64,000 nt of DNA, from contig NC_046680.1 in the NCBI RefSeq assembly GCF_009870125.1, forward strand, positions 12,233,501 through 12,297,500, given 5' to 3'. Position 1 is the first letter of the stretch. Each line of letters begins with the position of its first letter. The notes under the pieces were generated by a model, which did not search any database, was not told where the DNA came from, and saw only the letters and a list, made by a program, of their open reading frames with translations. Positions 25,201-37,200 of the stretch are shown here, in pieces. The stretch comes from Drosophila pseudoobscura. Its lineage: Eukaryota; Arthropoda; Insecta; Diptera; Drosophilidae. A program made the translations under genes and the position numbers.

Positions 25201-28200
25201 GCGTCTTCAACTGCTCGGCTGCTCGGCAGTCCAATTTGCACATAATCGAATTGAAAATTTTATAATCACGAGCTGGAGAAGACGCCCCAGAAACCAGTTA
25301 AAAGCGGGCCACACACGTGCAGAGAGGGGTAACTACTGAGGGGCATATAACATGCATATTGTATGGCTTCCTTAAGCTCCTAAAATCTGCCTGGCAAGCT
25401 GGAACTTCCAGAGTACATGTAATAGTGGTCGGGATGAAGCATTCTCTCGTAACACATAAAAGTAATCACTTCAGTGGTTTGTGACCAGTTTTGAGAGAGT
25501 TTTCCCCTCGTTACATGCTCTTTCGATTGGGTGTTTGGTAATGTAAAAAGTTCTGATTATAATCAAAGGCTGACACACATTTCAAGGATAATATTATGCA
25601 ACAAATGTGGGCCTTAAGGGGATACTTGTGCACTTATTATGCTGCCTTGTGGGTCCCCAAGGCGAGGCTAGGAGGCAAAGATATGCTCCAATGCATTTTG
25701 GAGGATCACACATCAATAGCGGACTGAGAAGGGCAACCTTCATATGGAAAGCCCTGACTGTGGGCGGGGCGGCTACTCACCCACAACATTGAAGGTGTAC
25801 GACAAGGACATCTTGGGCTCCGTGTTGATCTGGCACTCGTAGACCCCCGAGTCGCGCGGCTGGGGATACTTTATTTGCAGAGTCCAATTGGCCGAGCCAT
25901 CAGGTCGCAGGACCTGTACATAGAAAAGAAAACATTTTAATCCAATATTAAGGTAGTCGTACTCCCCTATCGGGTAGAACTCACCTGGAAACGCTGATCA
26001 GATGTATAGGTTGTGCCGCCGGCGGTGAGTATATGCAGATCACGTTTGCGTATCCAGGAGACCTAGAACGTGAACAGGAACAACAGAACAGAAAATTGCC
26101 ATGAAGTGCTTTCCTCAGTTACATTGCTTACGCCTCGGCGAAGTTCCGAGTTCGGGGAGCATTACAAATTCCGCACTTAAAAGTTTTTCCCCTCCCATGT
26201 GTCTTTTTTTGCGGATTGTGTCTTCCGCTGTTGCTATTCACACCACTTAAAGAAGAGGGACGGCGGTAGACACAGGAACAAGACGAGGACGAGGATGAGG
26301 TGGGTAAAATGAAAAACAAAGCGTAAAGTTTTCTTTTCCGCTCATTTTTTCTTGGTGTCTTCTTGCCGCTTGCCGCCTGCCGCCTGCCGCCTGCTCCTGG
26401 CTCTGGATAATCTTTAACATTTTGCTTTTTGTTTCTGGCATTTAATCAACAAACAAACAACGCACAGGCACCAAAGGAGAGACAAAGGACGGGAAGAACA
26501 ACCACGAAAAGTTGCCGAGCATAATCCGTGTACATTAGAGCGTGAAAGGACCAGCGCGCGCGTATGCGCCACGTTACCCGGAAATGAAAGACGCTCTCAG
26601 AGACCGTCATATAAATTGGCCCTAACAATTGGCTACTGTTTAAGCCAGACGACTAGTTGAAAGGTCACTCGGTGAGTCAGTCGAATGCCAAATGTCGTCC
26701 AAGCTGCCTGTCTCAGCGCAATTTTCAATTGTTTCAAATAGCCTTCAATCCTTTTGACCAAAATGGAATCGGAGAAATGGTGGAAATGGGAAAATCGAAA
26801 GAAAGGCAAGCAATGAGACAGCTTTGACGCCATTTTCAGCCTTTATTTGGAAGCATTTTTATTATTCCTTGAATTACATTTTCATTTGATTGCCCAGCGC
26901 CTTGGCCTTCGCCCTTAGCTGGAAAATCTTTTGGGGAAAGCCATTAACCATGATTTTGTGTGTGTCTCTCCCTGTACTGGGCCAAGATTTCGTTTTGCGG
27001 CCCGGCATCGACATCGAGCCCTGGCACACTTTTGTGTGCCCTTTTCGGCACATTGTTGCCAATTTATTTGATGACCTTAGTTCTTGTCCTCGTTGTTTCC
27101 GTTGTTCCCGGCTATTGTGATACTCAATTTTAATTACATTGCAAAAGTTTTGTCCCCAGCCCCGTCTCTGCTCTACCCTCTGTCCCTGCGAACTTTAAAT
27201 GTTTGCTGGCTGTCAACATTAAAGTTGAAAATATGCTGCCTCATTAATAAACTTAATTGCTCAGCCCCGTGGGCTTGGCTTTTGCCAAAGCCAAAAGTCA
27301 TCTTAAAAGTAAACCATTCAACTATGTGCCAAATCCGCATTCGGGCTCGGACTCGGGGCTAGAAGCAAAGGATTGGCACTCTAATAAATTCATTCGTTTC
27401 GGAATCAGCACCCATTGCAGGCGGGTCACGTAATACGTAAAAATAAAAATCATTCGCTTGTAAAACTTTTATGTGCTGTCGCTTTTATGCCCATAGCCGA
27501 TGTCCTGGCGTGCCCTGGCCTGTCCAGATGTAAATTAAATCGCTCCAATCCTGGCTATCATTGTTGTGCCACAGATTTACCCATTTCATTTCGTTCCATC
27601 GGACAATTGTCGCCGGCCCACACTGCGTATGAGCAATGCCATAAAGTGAGCTCGAAATTAACTGCTAAAAAGGGATGTGGCACACACTAAATAACTATCC
27701 GATAGCAAATCAATAGTTGCAGCAGCCATTTCAGTCGCAATAAAAAAGTTCTAGGAAAAGGTCCCATTGATATTCCAGGCCCGTTGCCCTTAAATATTTC
27801 ATTTTGTCGCTGGAATCTGCAGAAATCAAAAGTGAAAAGTTTTCCAACCCCAGACGAGAGACGACTAAAGCCCTGCTCAGGTAAAGCCAGATCCCCTGTC
27901 AAGCTGGATCCCCAATCTCCGAGTTGCTGAATTCCCGTGAGTGGAGGGAAACTTTGCTCTGGGTATAATTTCCGTAATGTCTTTAGGTTTAAATAAATAC
28001 CACAAGCATAGTTTTATATTATTTAACACTTTGTGTTCGTTGTGGCTGAGCGCTGTGCGGCCAAAAACTTTCGCTTTGCGTGCCTCCTGCTTCCTGCCTC
28101 CTGACTCTGACTCTTACTTTCTTTTTGTTTTTCTGTCATCTAACAGCACTGGAAAATGAAAGAAGTTTCCGCTGTTTGTATGTCTGTGTGATGGTTTGGG

Positions 28201-31200
28201 CGAGCGTGTGGAAAACTTGGCGAAAATACATTAAAAACTTCGCTGACGCATTTTCTGCGTCTCTAGCCAAAAGACTTTGGACCCAACCCCACTTGACAGA
28301 GCCAAAAAATAGTTTCACTTGCAGTTGCTGTTGCAGTTTCAGTTGTTAGTTTGTTACAGCACAGCCAGCCACTGGCTTTGTCCGAGCTTAGGAAATGGTG
28401 CGAAAATGAACGGAAAATCGACTCGATTCCCATGCGGTTCGCACGAAAAAGATTCCAATTGGCAAATTACTTCGCATCCACTTAATGAACTCAATACTCG
28501 TACAAATTAAATTCTTCCCTTCCGCCAGGGGCGACAGCGACAGTTGCCAGATGAAGACTTCAATGGCAATTTTTTTGGATCAGTTTGTAAACAGAGTTGT
28601 AAACAGATTTTGACTCGTTTTTCCTTTCAGGGCATTGTGTTGTTTCGATGGGGCATGAAGGTTGTCTTCCGTATACTGGCATTAAAAAGGGTTCACTGCC
28701 TTTCCAGAAGGCCTAAAACTTTGTTTAATATAAGCTTTTTCTTTGTTGTTTTTCTGCTGTTTTTGTTGTTGTTGGTATTACAAGAGTAAATTGCTCGTGC
28801 TCATGTTCGCTGATGTAGCGCCATGAAGCGTTTATGAAAATGTTGGCGGCACTCGGTGCGTAATAAATCAACAGTGAATGGACAATCCTGTGAAGTCAAG
28901 TTGAACAAGCGGATTCCGGGCGGCTTCCAGCAAGGGCAGCTAAAAAAAAAGGCGAAAAATGCAAACCAGCGAGGGCCCATCACGGAGGCGGGAGGTGGAG
29001 TGCCCGTTGATATGGTAATATCAGACTACCTCCCACACAGCCAAAAGGGTGGTGATCGGGTGTTGGAGGGGGGCCCGGGCTAACGAACTAACGGCACGGG
29101 CATAAATTACACTCCGCCTTGGAGCGGAGTGGCGCACAATGGAAGCCAAGCGCCGGCAAAGTTATTTGCCGTAACTGTTACACTTTCAATTTTGAGTTTA
29201 TGGATGCAGCCCTCTCCTAGAGAACGGAGGATGGGGCAGGACTCAGAACTGGGTGCCAGTGCGGGCAATGGGAAGGCATGTCTTCGAGGGCACTGACAGG
29301 GCGCGGTTCCAGTCTGTCAATTACAATTAATGTTTGCGCTTAGCCCGAGGACAAGTTTGTTTTTCAGCCAGCGCATGCATAACTGCCTCCATTAGGGACC
29401 GTCCGAAAAAGGGATGCAGGGATGATATACTATATATATATATTGATTCTGGCGGGAATGGGGATCGATATGGAGTTAAATCCCCTACAGTTGTAGATGA
29501 CTTTCGGTAAGTATTTCCTGGAATCAGGAAGCATTCCGTGAGCTACACTTCAAAAGCTGAATTTATCTCATAGCAAAAGCATAGAAACGATAGCTAAAGC
29601 ATTCTCAATTTTAAACAGACAATGTGTTAAAATTTTTGGTATAATTATTTTTGGACCGAACTACCTAAAGGATTTTCTAAAGAGTAATGGAGTGCGAGAA
29701 GATTGGTGAGTGTGAGCGTGGGGTACTGTCTGAGATGAGATACTATCCGTTCCCTCTCTCTACAGTAGAGACCACCGTTACTGCTGGTGACCTCAAACAG
29801 GACACGACCCTAGAGCAGGAGCTCGAGGGTGCACTGTCCTCGAGCAGCGCCGATGATACGCCGCCGGGCATGATCATTGTGGGGAGCCGCATCAGTGCCA
29901 GGCAGGAGCTTATGGAACCTAGCGTTGCGGACAAGGATACAAAAATCGAGGGCGAAAATGAATTCGGAAAAGATTTTCAAAAGGATGTGGAGCTGCCACG
30001 GGAGCCGGAAAATGCCTGCTCCATGTCGCTGGGCTTCAAGCCACGTGTCCAGTTCCAGCGGGTGCCACATGAGAGCGTTGGCCGTCTCTTGGCCAGCACC
30101 GAGGCTGCCCTGGCAGCTGCCACCAGCTCGGCCTACGCCACACCCATGTCCACGATTGCGGAACCGTTTGCCACATTGCGTCACGTCGTCGACGAGGCCA
30201 CACAGTGCAACAACCTCGGCAACGAAGTGTCTGCCTCCAGTGAGTCAATGTCCTCGCTGGGCTCGCTCGTCTGTCGTATTTGTCATAACGGCGATAATCC
30301 CGAACAGTGAGTAGCCCTTGGTTATAAAGGCCTATCTATTTATTTATCTATCAACGACGTGTGCCAGGACAGAGATAAAGGGGCTCACCCTGTAGGGCTC
30401 TGTCATTTGGGGGATATTTGTTGGTTTTTTTTTTGTAGGTATACTCCAAATGGGTTAACGGGGGAGTATCTGTCAAAACGATATCTATCGAGTTAATGGT
30501 GTACCTTGTATACCCTGCTCCCGCTGTGCATATCCAGGGTATATCCACTTCCATTTAATTACGTTTGAGCAGCCGCAAATTGTGCAAAAAATTAATTGCA
30601 TGACATTTAATGCATTTAGCGAACGACCAACGAGCAAATGTGAATTTATTTTAATTATTAAAATTAACACTGCACGTAGCCCTTCCTGCCCCTTGGCTCC
30701 TTTATTCGCGATTCCTGCCTCTCTCTTTCTCTGTCTCTCTTTCTCTTGGCAGGCGCTTATCTCGCTGGTTCGCCGTCTTTTAATCCCCTGATTTTTCATT
30801 GTTGGCGCTGTTTACACAACCCCACACACACACACCCACACCCACCCACACTCGTCCGCCGACTTCCTGTTCTTGCTTCTCTACGAGTAAACTGCCGCAC
30901 ACACTGCTGATGTTTTCATTCCGACTTGTTTGCAGACTGGTGTCGCCCTGTTTGTGCAAGGGCTCCCTGACATATGTCCATGTGCAATGCCTGGAGCGCT
31001 GGATTAGCACCTCGCACTGCACGTTATGTGAACTCTGCCAGTTCCAGTACAACACGGAGCAGACTCTGCGGTAAGTGGAAGGAGCAGCAGCAGCAGGAGA
31101 TCAAAGACGCACTCGGCTCACAGCTCCAAAGCGTTTTAATCAGCTGAGCTGCCGCTGAGTTGGCTTTTCCTTTTCCCTCCTGCTAATTGCAAGCCCTGTC

Positions 31201-34200
31201 TTTGTCAGTGGTTTACTGGGACTCTGATTCCGACTCTGATGCTGTTTTTGATTGTGATTATGCATTCTCCCTCTTGATGTAGGTACTCCTGTCTGCAGTC
31301 GCTGCGAATTTGGTATTCGCGGGCCATGAGCCGCCGGGCCCTGCAGGAGGACTGCCAGATGTTCTCGCTGCTCACTTTGGTCGCCTTTGGGATCATCGGC
31401 ACCCTGCTGGTAGGCATCCAGTACTATGCCATGAACAACCAGTCCTGGGCTATGAGCAAGCTCTGGACGAAGTCCTGGATGCTCTTCTTTCTGTTCATGA
31501 CGGTGAGAGTGATTCTTGCGGGTACTAATCTTAGCCTCTAATCGGCCCCTGTCTTCCACAGGTTACCGTTTACTTTGCAAATATTTTTATGCTGGTCAAG
31601 TCCCAAGTGACGCCTTGGTATCGGTAAGGAAATCCGTAACCCCAAGAGCGACTCCATAAATATCGACCGTATATCCTCCTCTTTCTTCCAGCTGGTGGCA
31701 GTCAGCCAGAGACATCAAGCTGATTCTGGAGAACCGGCGACCCTTTCCGAATCCGAGTCGCCTGCGACACTTGGCGATGGACGCCGGCTCGCTCTCCGCC
31801 TCCATGATCACCCATCACGATCAGCAAGAGCTGGCGCCGCCCACGGCAGTGACCCCTGTGGCAACAACCTCCAGCGAGGAGGGGATTGAGAGCAGTCCCG
31901 GCCGTCAGTGGGGCAAGCGTATGGAGAGCGCTATGCTGGCGGCCGCCATTGCAGCCACAGTGGAATCGATTGCCGACGCCAGTGCCCGGGAGAGCGAGAG
32001 CAAGACCGAGAAGCAGCCCAGCCAAGAGCATCATCGTCCTGGGTAGCCATCGGAAGGCGCCGGCAACTAAAAGGGCAATGACAAGAGCCAAGGAGATAGA
32101 CGGACACTGAAAAGGAGCAAGTGGCAAGGCGGTGTATGCGTGTCATTTGTTTAATGTAGTTTCAATGCTTTTAATGAACTTTCCCAACGAGCAGACTTCA
32201 ATTAAGTCAGGAGCTGATGATGCTGCTGTTCTAGTTCCTCTTCCGGTTTCTGTTCGTGGCTGTAAGGTGCTTGGTACGTGGTGCGTGTTGCGTGGTGCGT
32301 GTCGGTGCCTGCACTTTGCCTTTGCCCGGCTTCCTTCGAGCCGCACAACTTCCGCTTCCTGTCTCACCTCTTCCTCCACCAGCCCCCCAAAGCGAGGAAA
32401 TTAAAGCTGATACCAGCACGAGGCATGAGGCATGAGGCAGTAGAGGCTGCCACAAAATGCCTGATGGCAGAGGCAGTCACGTGATTGATGGCTCATAAAT
32501 TAGTCATTTTCCTTTAGCCGGGGTGTGTGTGTGTGTGTGTTCATGGGGGGAAACTCGTTAAGGCCAGGACCACGCCTACGCCTGTGACGGGGCAACACCC
32601 ACAGGACGTTGCTCAGTTGTCGCCTGTCTTGTTTGGCAATTTTTCTCCCCCCCTCGAGTGCAGCCTCCAAATCGCCCAGTAATTTAGTCTAAGCCTCTCT
32701 CCTTCCACCTCCGTATCTGCCCCTCTATACCTCTGCCGTCATCTAATAACAGCACGAGTCCTGGTTGCTAATGCACACTGGTTCAAGGGCCGGATGGAGT
32801 CAAGGGAACCTCCGTTCGGTGTTTGCATTTTGAATGATTGGACGCACTGTCACCACTTTGGACCACTGTGAGCCGGCGGCTGGGACTGGATGGGATGGCC
32901 TGGCCAGGAGCTAAGCCGGGCTAAACAGGGGACGAGCCGGACGCCCACCTAACCATGTTGACATATTAGGCCCTGGCACCGTTACTGCTCGTTCTGAAGG
33001 GTTAACCACCCACAGCGTCCTTCAATCATTTGCCTGTGGACCCCAATGCTTAGGCAATCACGGTCCGAATGATTGAGTACCTGCAAATCCCAAGCGGAAT
33101 TTTCATTTAAGAGTATCTGGCTCAGTTTCCATAGGCTCTTTTTTCTTTTTCATTCCTTTATTATTGGCTCATGCGCTTGCCGTAGGTCTCCGCGTTTGTC
33201 TCTCTATTGAAATGATGAAAAATCTTTGAATTGTAAGTTAACTTTTTAAAATTGTACTTTGAGTTATAATTATTAAACTACAATAATTCGATCTCCGTAC
33301 TATTCATTGGAACATTAATAAAACAGTCCTTTCATAGTAAGTCGAGGCAAACCTTCCGCGTCACGATACTATTCCTGCACTCCGTATATTTCCTTTCCAC
33401 CTAAAGACCACTATATGAGCTATTTCCAAACCACATCGTCCGTTTTATCTCACTATCTTTCAATGGAACAGTTATTGGGAGAAAAAGAGAGATCGAGGCT
33501 TGGTATTCAGTAACTGGCAATTTTCAAAAATTTAAGATTTCCATCATGGGGAAATTCAGAATATCGGTAAATACACCAGGGAATTTGTCACTCTAAGGCC
33601 CCCGCAACATTCAAATATCGATTGTTTTCTCAAAGAACATATTGTGAATTGCTTCTAGGTATCATATGTTCCTTCTGCTTAATTCTAAATCGGGCAAAAA
33701 TGGGAATTGTTTTGACTTGATTTGCATATATGTATAAATATCCATCAAAGTTGTTTTCAATCTTTTAAAAAATATAAAATAACAAAATACATGTTTAGAG
33801 AGAGCAGCGGGAATCTCAAAATCTACATTTTACCAATAGATTTACGTTCTAGGTTATTTTTTGTTGAAGTATACTTACGTCCTTATCACCCAGCCGCTCC
33901 ACGCGGCAGTGTAGGAAGCCGGTTTGGCCGACGGTTACGGTCAAGTTGCGCGGCACGTCAAAGTCGAAGTAGGGCAGCAGATTCGAGGGCGAGATGGTCG
34001 TGGTGGTGGTCGTGGGCGGCGTGGGGGCAATCGCAGCGCTGTAGCCTGGAAGAAGAGCAGATCGAGAGGGTGGGGGATGTAGCATACATTGCGGCATAAA
34101 AGCTTGTGCCAAATGGAAATTTATTTCCATTTTCATTCGCACATACGTACGGGAAAACGTATTGTATTGTTGGTTTTAGCGGAGCATTCAAATGCCCCGA

Positions 34201-37200
34201 CCCCAAAAGGCCAAAGGCCTGGCCACAACTTTCGGTGGCATCCAAAGCCCTAACTGAAACTGAAAAGTAATAAAATTCGCATAAAATCTCGGCTCAAAAA
34301 ACACACAAAAACAGAAAACCAACAAACGGATGTAGCGGGGGATAAGTGGGGGGCGGAGGCATATATGTGTATGTACATATGTGCGGGTATATAGCACAAA
34401 AAATCCTCAACAAACAATTATATTTCGGTTTTTATTTCTTTTGGCATTTGTTTGATGGAAGCGGGACTGCTACTTAAGTGCTGGGTTTTCACTGGAAAAA
34501 ACTTGAAAATAGATCAATTTCTTTGCTTAACCATGCAAATAGATTTCTTGTGTACCAATGCGTGCTTCCAGAAAAAGCACACTAAAATATTATCAGAATT
34601 TAAAGTCCACTTGTGGACTGTGTGTGGAATTATTACAAAGGACAGCTAGCTAAAATTGTTGGACGAGTTCCGAGATCTTTCTGAGATGAACACCTTTTGC
34701 CGATCGGTTATTCATATATTAATATGAACAGTCATACATATTTTATTCTGCGGGAACAACAGCGAAGGGCTAATTATGACAGCAAAGAGGTTTTCCGGCT
34801 ATCAACGCCCTTTGGGCAAGTTTATGGCCGATAAAAGTTGTCCATGCAGGGCCAAAAAGTTGGCTGCAGCAGTCAGTAAAAGCCAAGTTAGATAACGGCC
34901 AAGGAGCAGATGAAACGGGGCGGAATAAGTTCATCAATACAATACAAAGGGGCAGACGGGGCTCAGGGCTGAAAGTAGGGTATAACTTTGCTCACATCAA
35001 AGCTACGAACAAATCGCCGTAGATCGCATGCAGCCAACTGGAATAGGAGTAATTGAATGAGGCGGTACGGGACGAGACGAGTTTCGAGTTCCTGCTGCCG
35101 TCAGTTTATCGAACTCCAAGCTAAGCTCCGACTGGCAGTAAGGAATCAAACGGTCCCCCGCCAGCCAGCGCCTGCCGAAGGAGAAAAACTGCTGTTGCAC
35201 ATTTCCGTTTCCGCACGCGCCAAAAAGAAGTGAAAACTTTTCCCGGGACACACGCACAACGCACATGCACAAAAAGGGAGCTGCAAAACATACACAAACT
35301 TTTTCCACATGCGTAGAAACGTGAAAACATGAATCGACGCCACCACAGCAGGCGGCATTGGTGGTTGGGCCACAATGGGGGCGAGGGTGGTGTGTGGTGG
35401 ATGGTTTTGGCACTGGCACTGGCACTGGTGGTGCTGAAGTCATGACAAATTCTGCGATTTACTTTTCTTTTTTTGTTTGAAAAATTTGAACACAAAGTTA
35501 GATTTAATGCGCGCCCGCAACATTTTCGTACGTGCGGCACTGCGTCTTCTGGCAATATGCTAAACATTTCGGCATAGATAATAATGTAAGAAGAGCATCG
35601 GAAAAAAGTTGGCAGCTCCTGACGAATAGGAGCTGCTCTTACCTTGTTTGATCAACAAAATATTCGTTTGTGGTGTTTTTTATACAGCATTTGCGATATA
35701 ATTATTAACTGCTGGCTAGCGTTAACACTTCATTTCGTATATCCAAAAATTATCATAGGAATACCTCAGTATTGCCATATCATTATTTCAACAGGTGCGT
35801 GCAGGTCGCAATAGTTTCGTCATTATTATTTCCGTAACCCTTATTCATTACTATCCTAACAGCGGAGCCGTTGATACTCTAGTCCCTACCGCCCATCCGG
35901 ACTACACAGCCCTCAACACCACCCCTGGACAGATACCCCAATAGGCTATGCTAAATTAGCTTAGCAATGTTGCACGTATGCGTGCGTGGCACATAAGCGG
36001 CGTGGAATTGCGTGGGGAACTCACTGAGCGGGAGCCGGGGTGGCGTGAAACAGAACTTAATTTATTGTTTATCAGCGGGCATGCAATTTATGCCTTAAAC
36101 GGCAAAGATTTCGATCCAAAAATGTATCCCCAAATTCGCTGACTCCCGCTCGGGCTGGTCCTGTTTTGTGTGCTGTGTTTGCGGGGGAAGCTTGTGCTAA
36201 TTTTAAGTTTATGCATGGAAAATTTGCTCATGCTGTGAAAATTAACGATGCGGCTGGCGGAGAATGCCTTCCACAGCAGCCTGTCGATGCCTCCAATTTG
36301 CTGTTTGCCTGTTTGCTTGTTTGCCCTGGGCCCACTGTGACATTTGATAACGACAGAGCACTAGAACGGCAGAACAGCAAAACAGCAGCTGGATGCCGTC
36401 AGATGCTGGGCTGGGCTCTGGGCGGCCGCTTAATCAAAAGTGTTCAACACTCCCGCGAACGCTAACCGACATGATGCATGGGCAAACGCCGCCCCGCCTC
36501 GCCTCGCCGCAGCCTCGTCGGCGGTCGAAGGACCAAAAATATTTGTCGACTTTTCAACCCGAAAATTAGCTAATGTGGTGGAAAATGTTGCGGTTCTGGG
36601 GAGGCAGGCATATGAATATTTATGGAGGTAATCCACGTCGAATGGCCTCAACTCAAATTTCCTCAAAAACGAATGACTGACTGTTGAGCCGATGGGCATA
36701 TTAATTGAGCGTGAAATGCAGTCGAAGGTGAATATTTGTTCGCTGGTTAATCTCTATTGAGTCTCCACTCAAAGCATATTTACTGAAGCCAAGTGGAATG
36801 TCGAAACCCCTTTGGATTGTTCATGATCCCTTGCACTTAAGGTTAAGTTGCACTGACATCGCACTGAGGCATTGAGTGGCAAAGTGGCAGAGTGGCAGTC
36901 GACGGTGCATTCAGCAAGGGCTTCCTTCGTCCTGCTTGACTTGGCACAAAACTGTCTAGACGACAGTGGAGGGGAGGGCTGCAGAGAAAGAGAGTGATGG
37001 AGCCAGAGCCAGCTTGAGCTTCCTTAAATATATGCTGAACTATCGATTTTGCTCGAAAGTGTTTCCGTTTTGGCGTTAAGCGGGTCGTTTAGTGGCAACC
37101 AGCTATAAATATTTGTATAGCGAATTGCTCTCGCAACGCTGCGTGCTCTTGATGCAAGGGAAAATTCAATCAAAATCAAAATTCGACATGATAATTTTGA

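Larger units (their letters stand above)
26063..33878 (-). other. dpr8: dpr intron 2 (7.8 kb), host of a nested gene
   Basis: Contains a complete plus-strand MARCH-like gene at 29687-32046. The remainder (26063-29500 and 32500-33878) shows no coding exon. Confidence 0.8.

Noticed and set aside
32400..33322. AATAAA/ATTAAA words downstream of the MARCH-like gene as its poly(A) site
   Set aside because: ATTAAA at 32400 and AATAAA at 33317 are both possible, but nothing in the sequence selects one, so no terminator is annotated.
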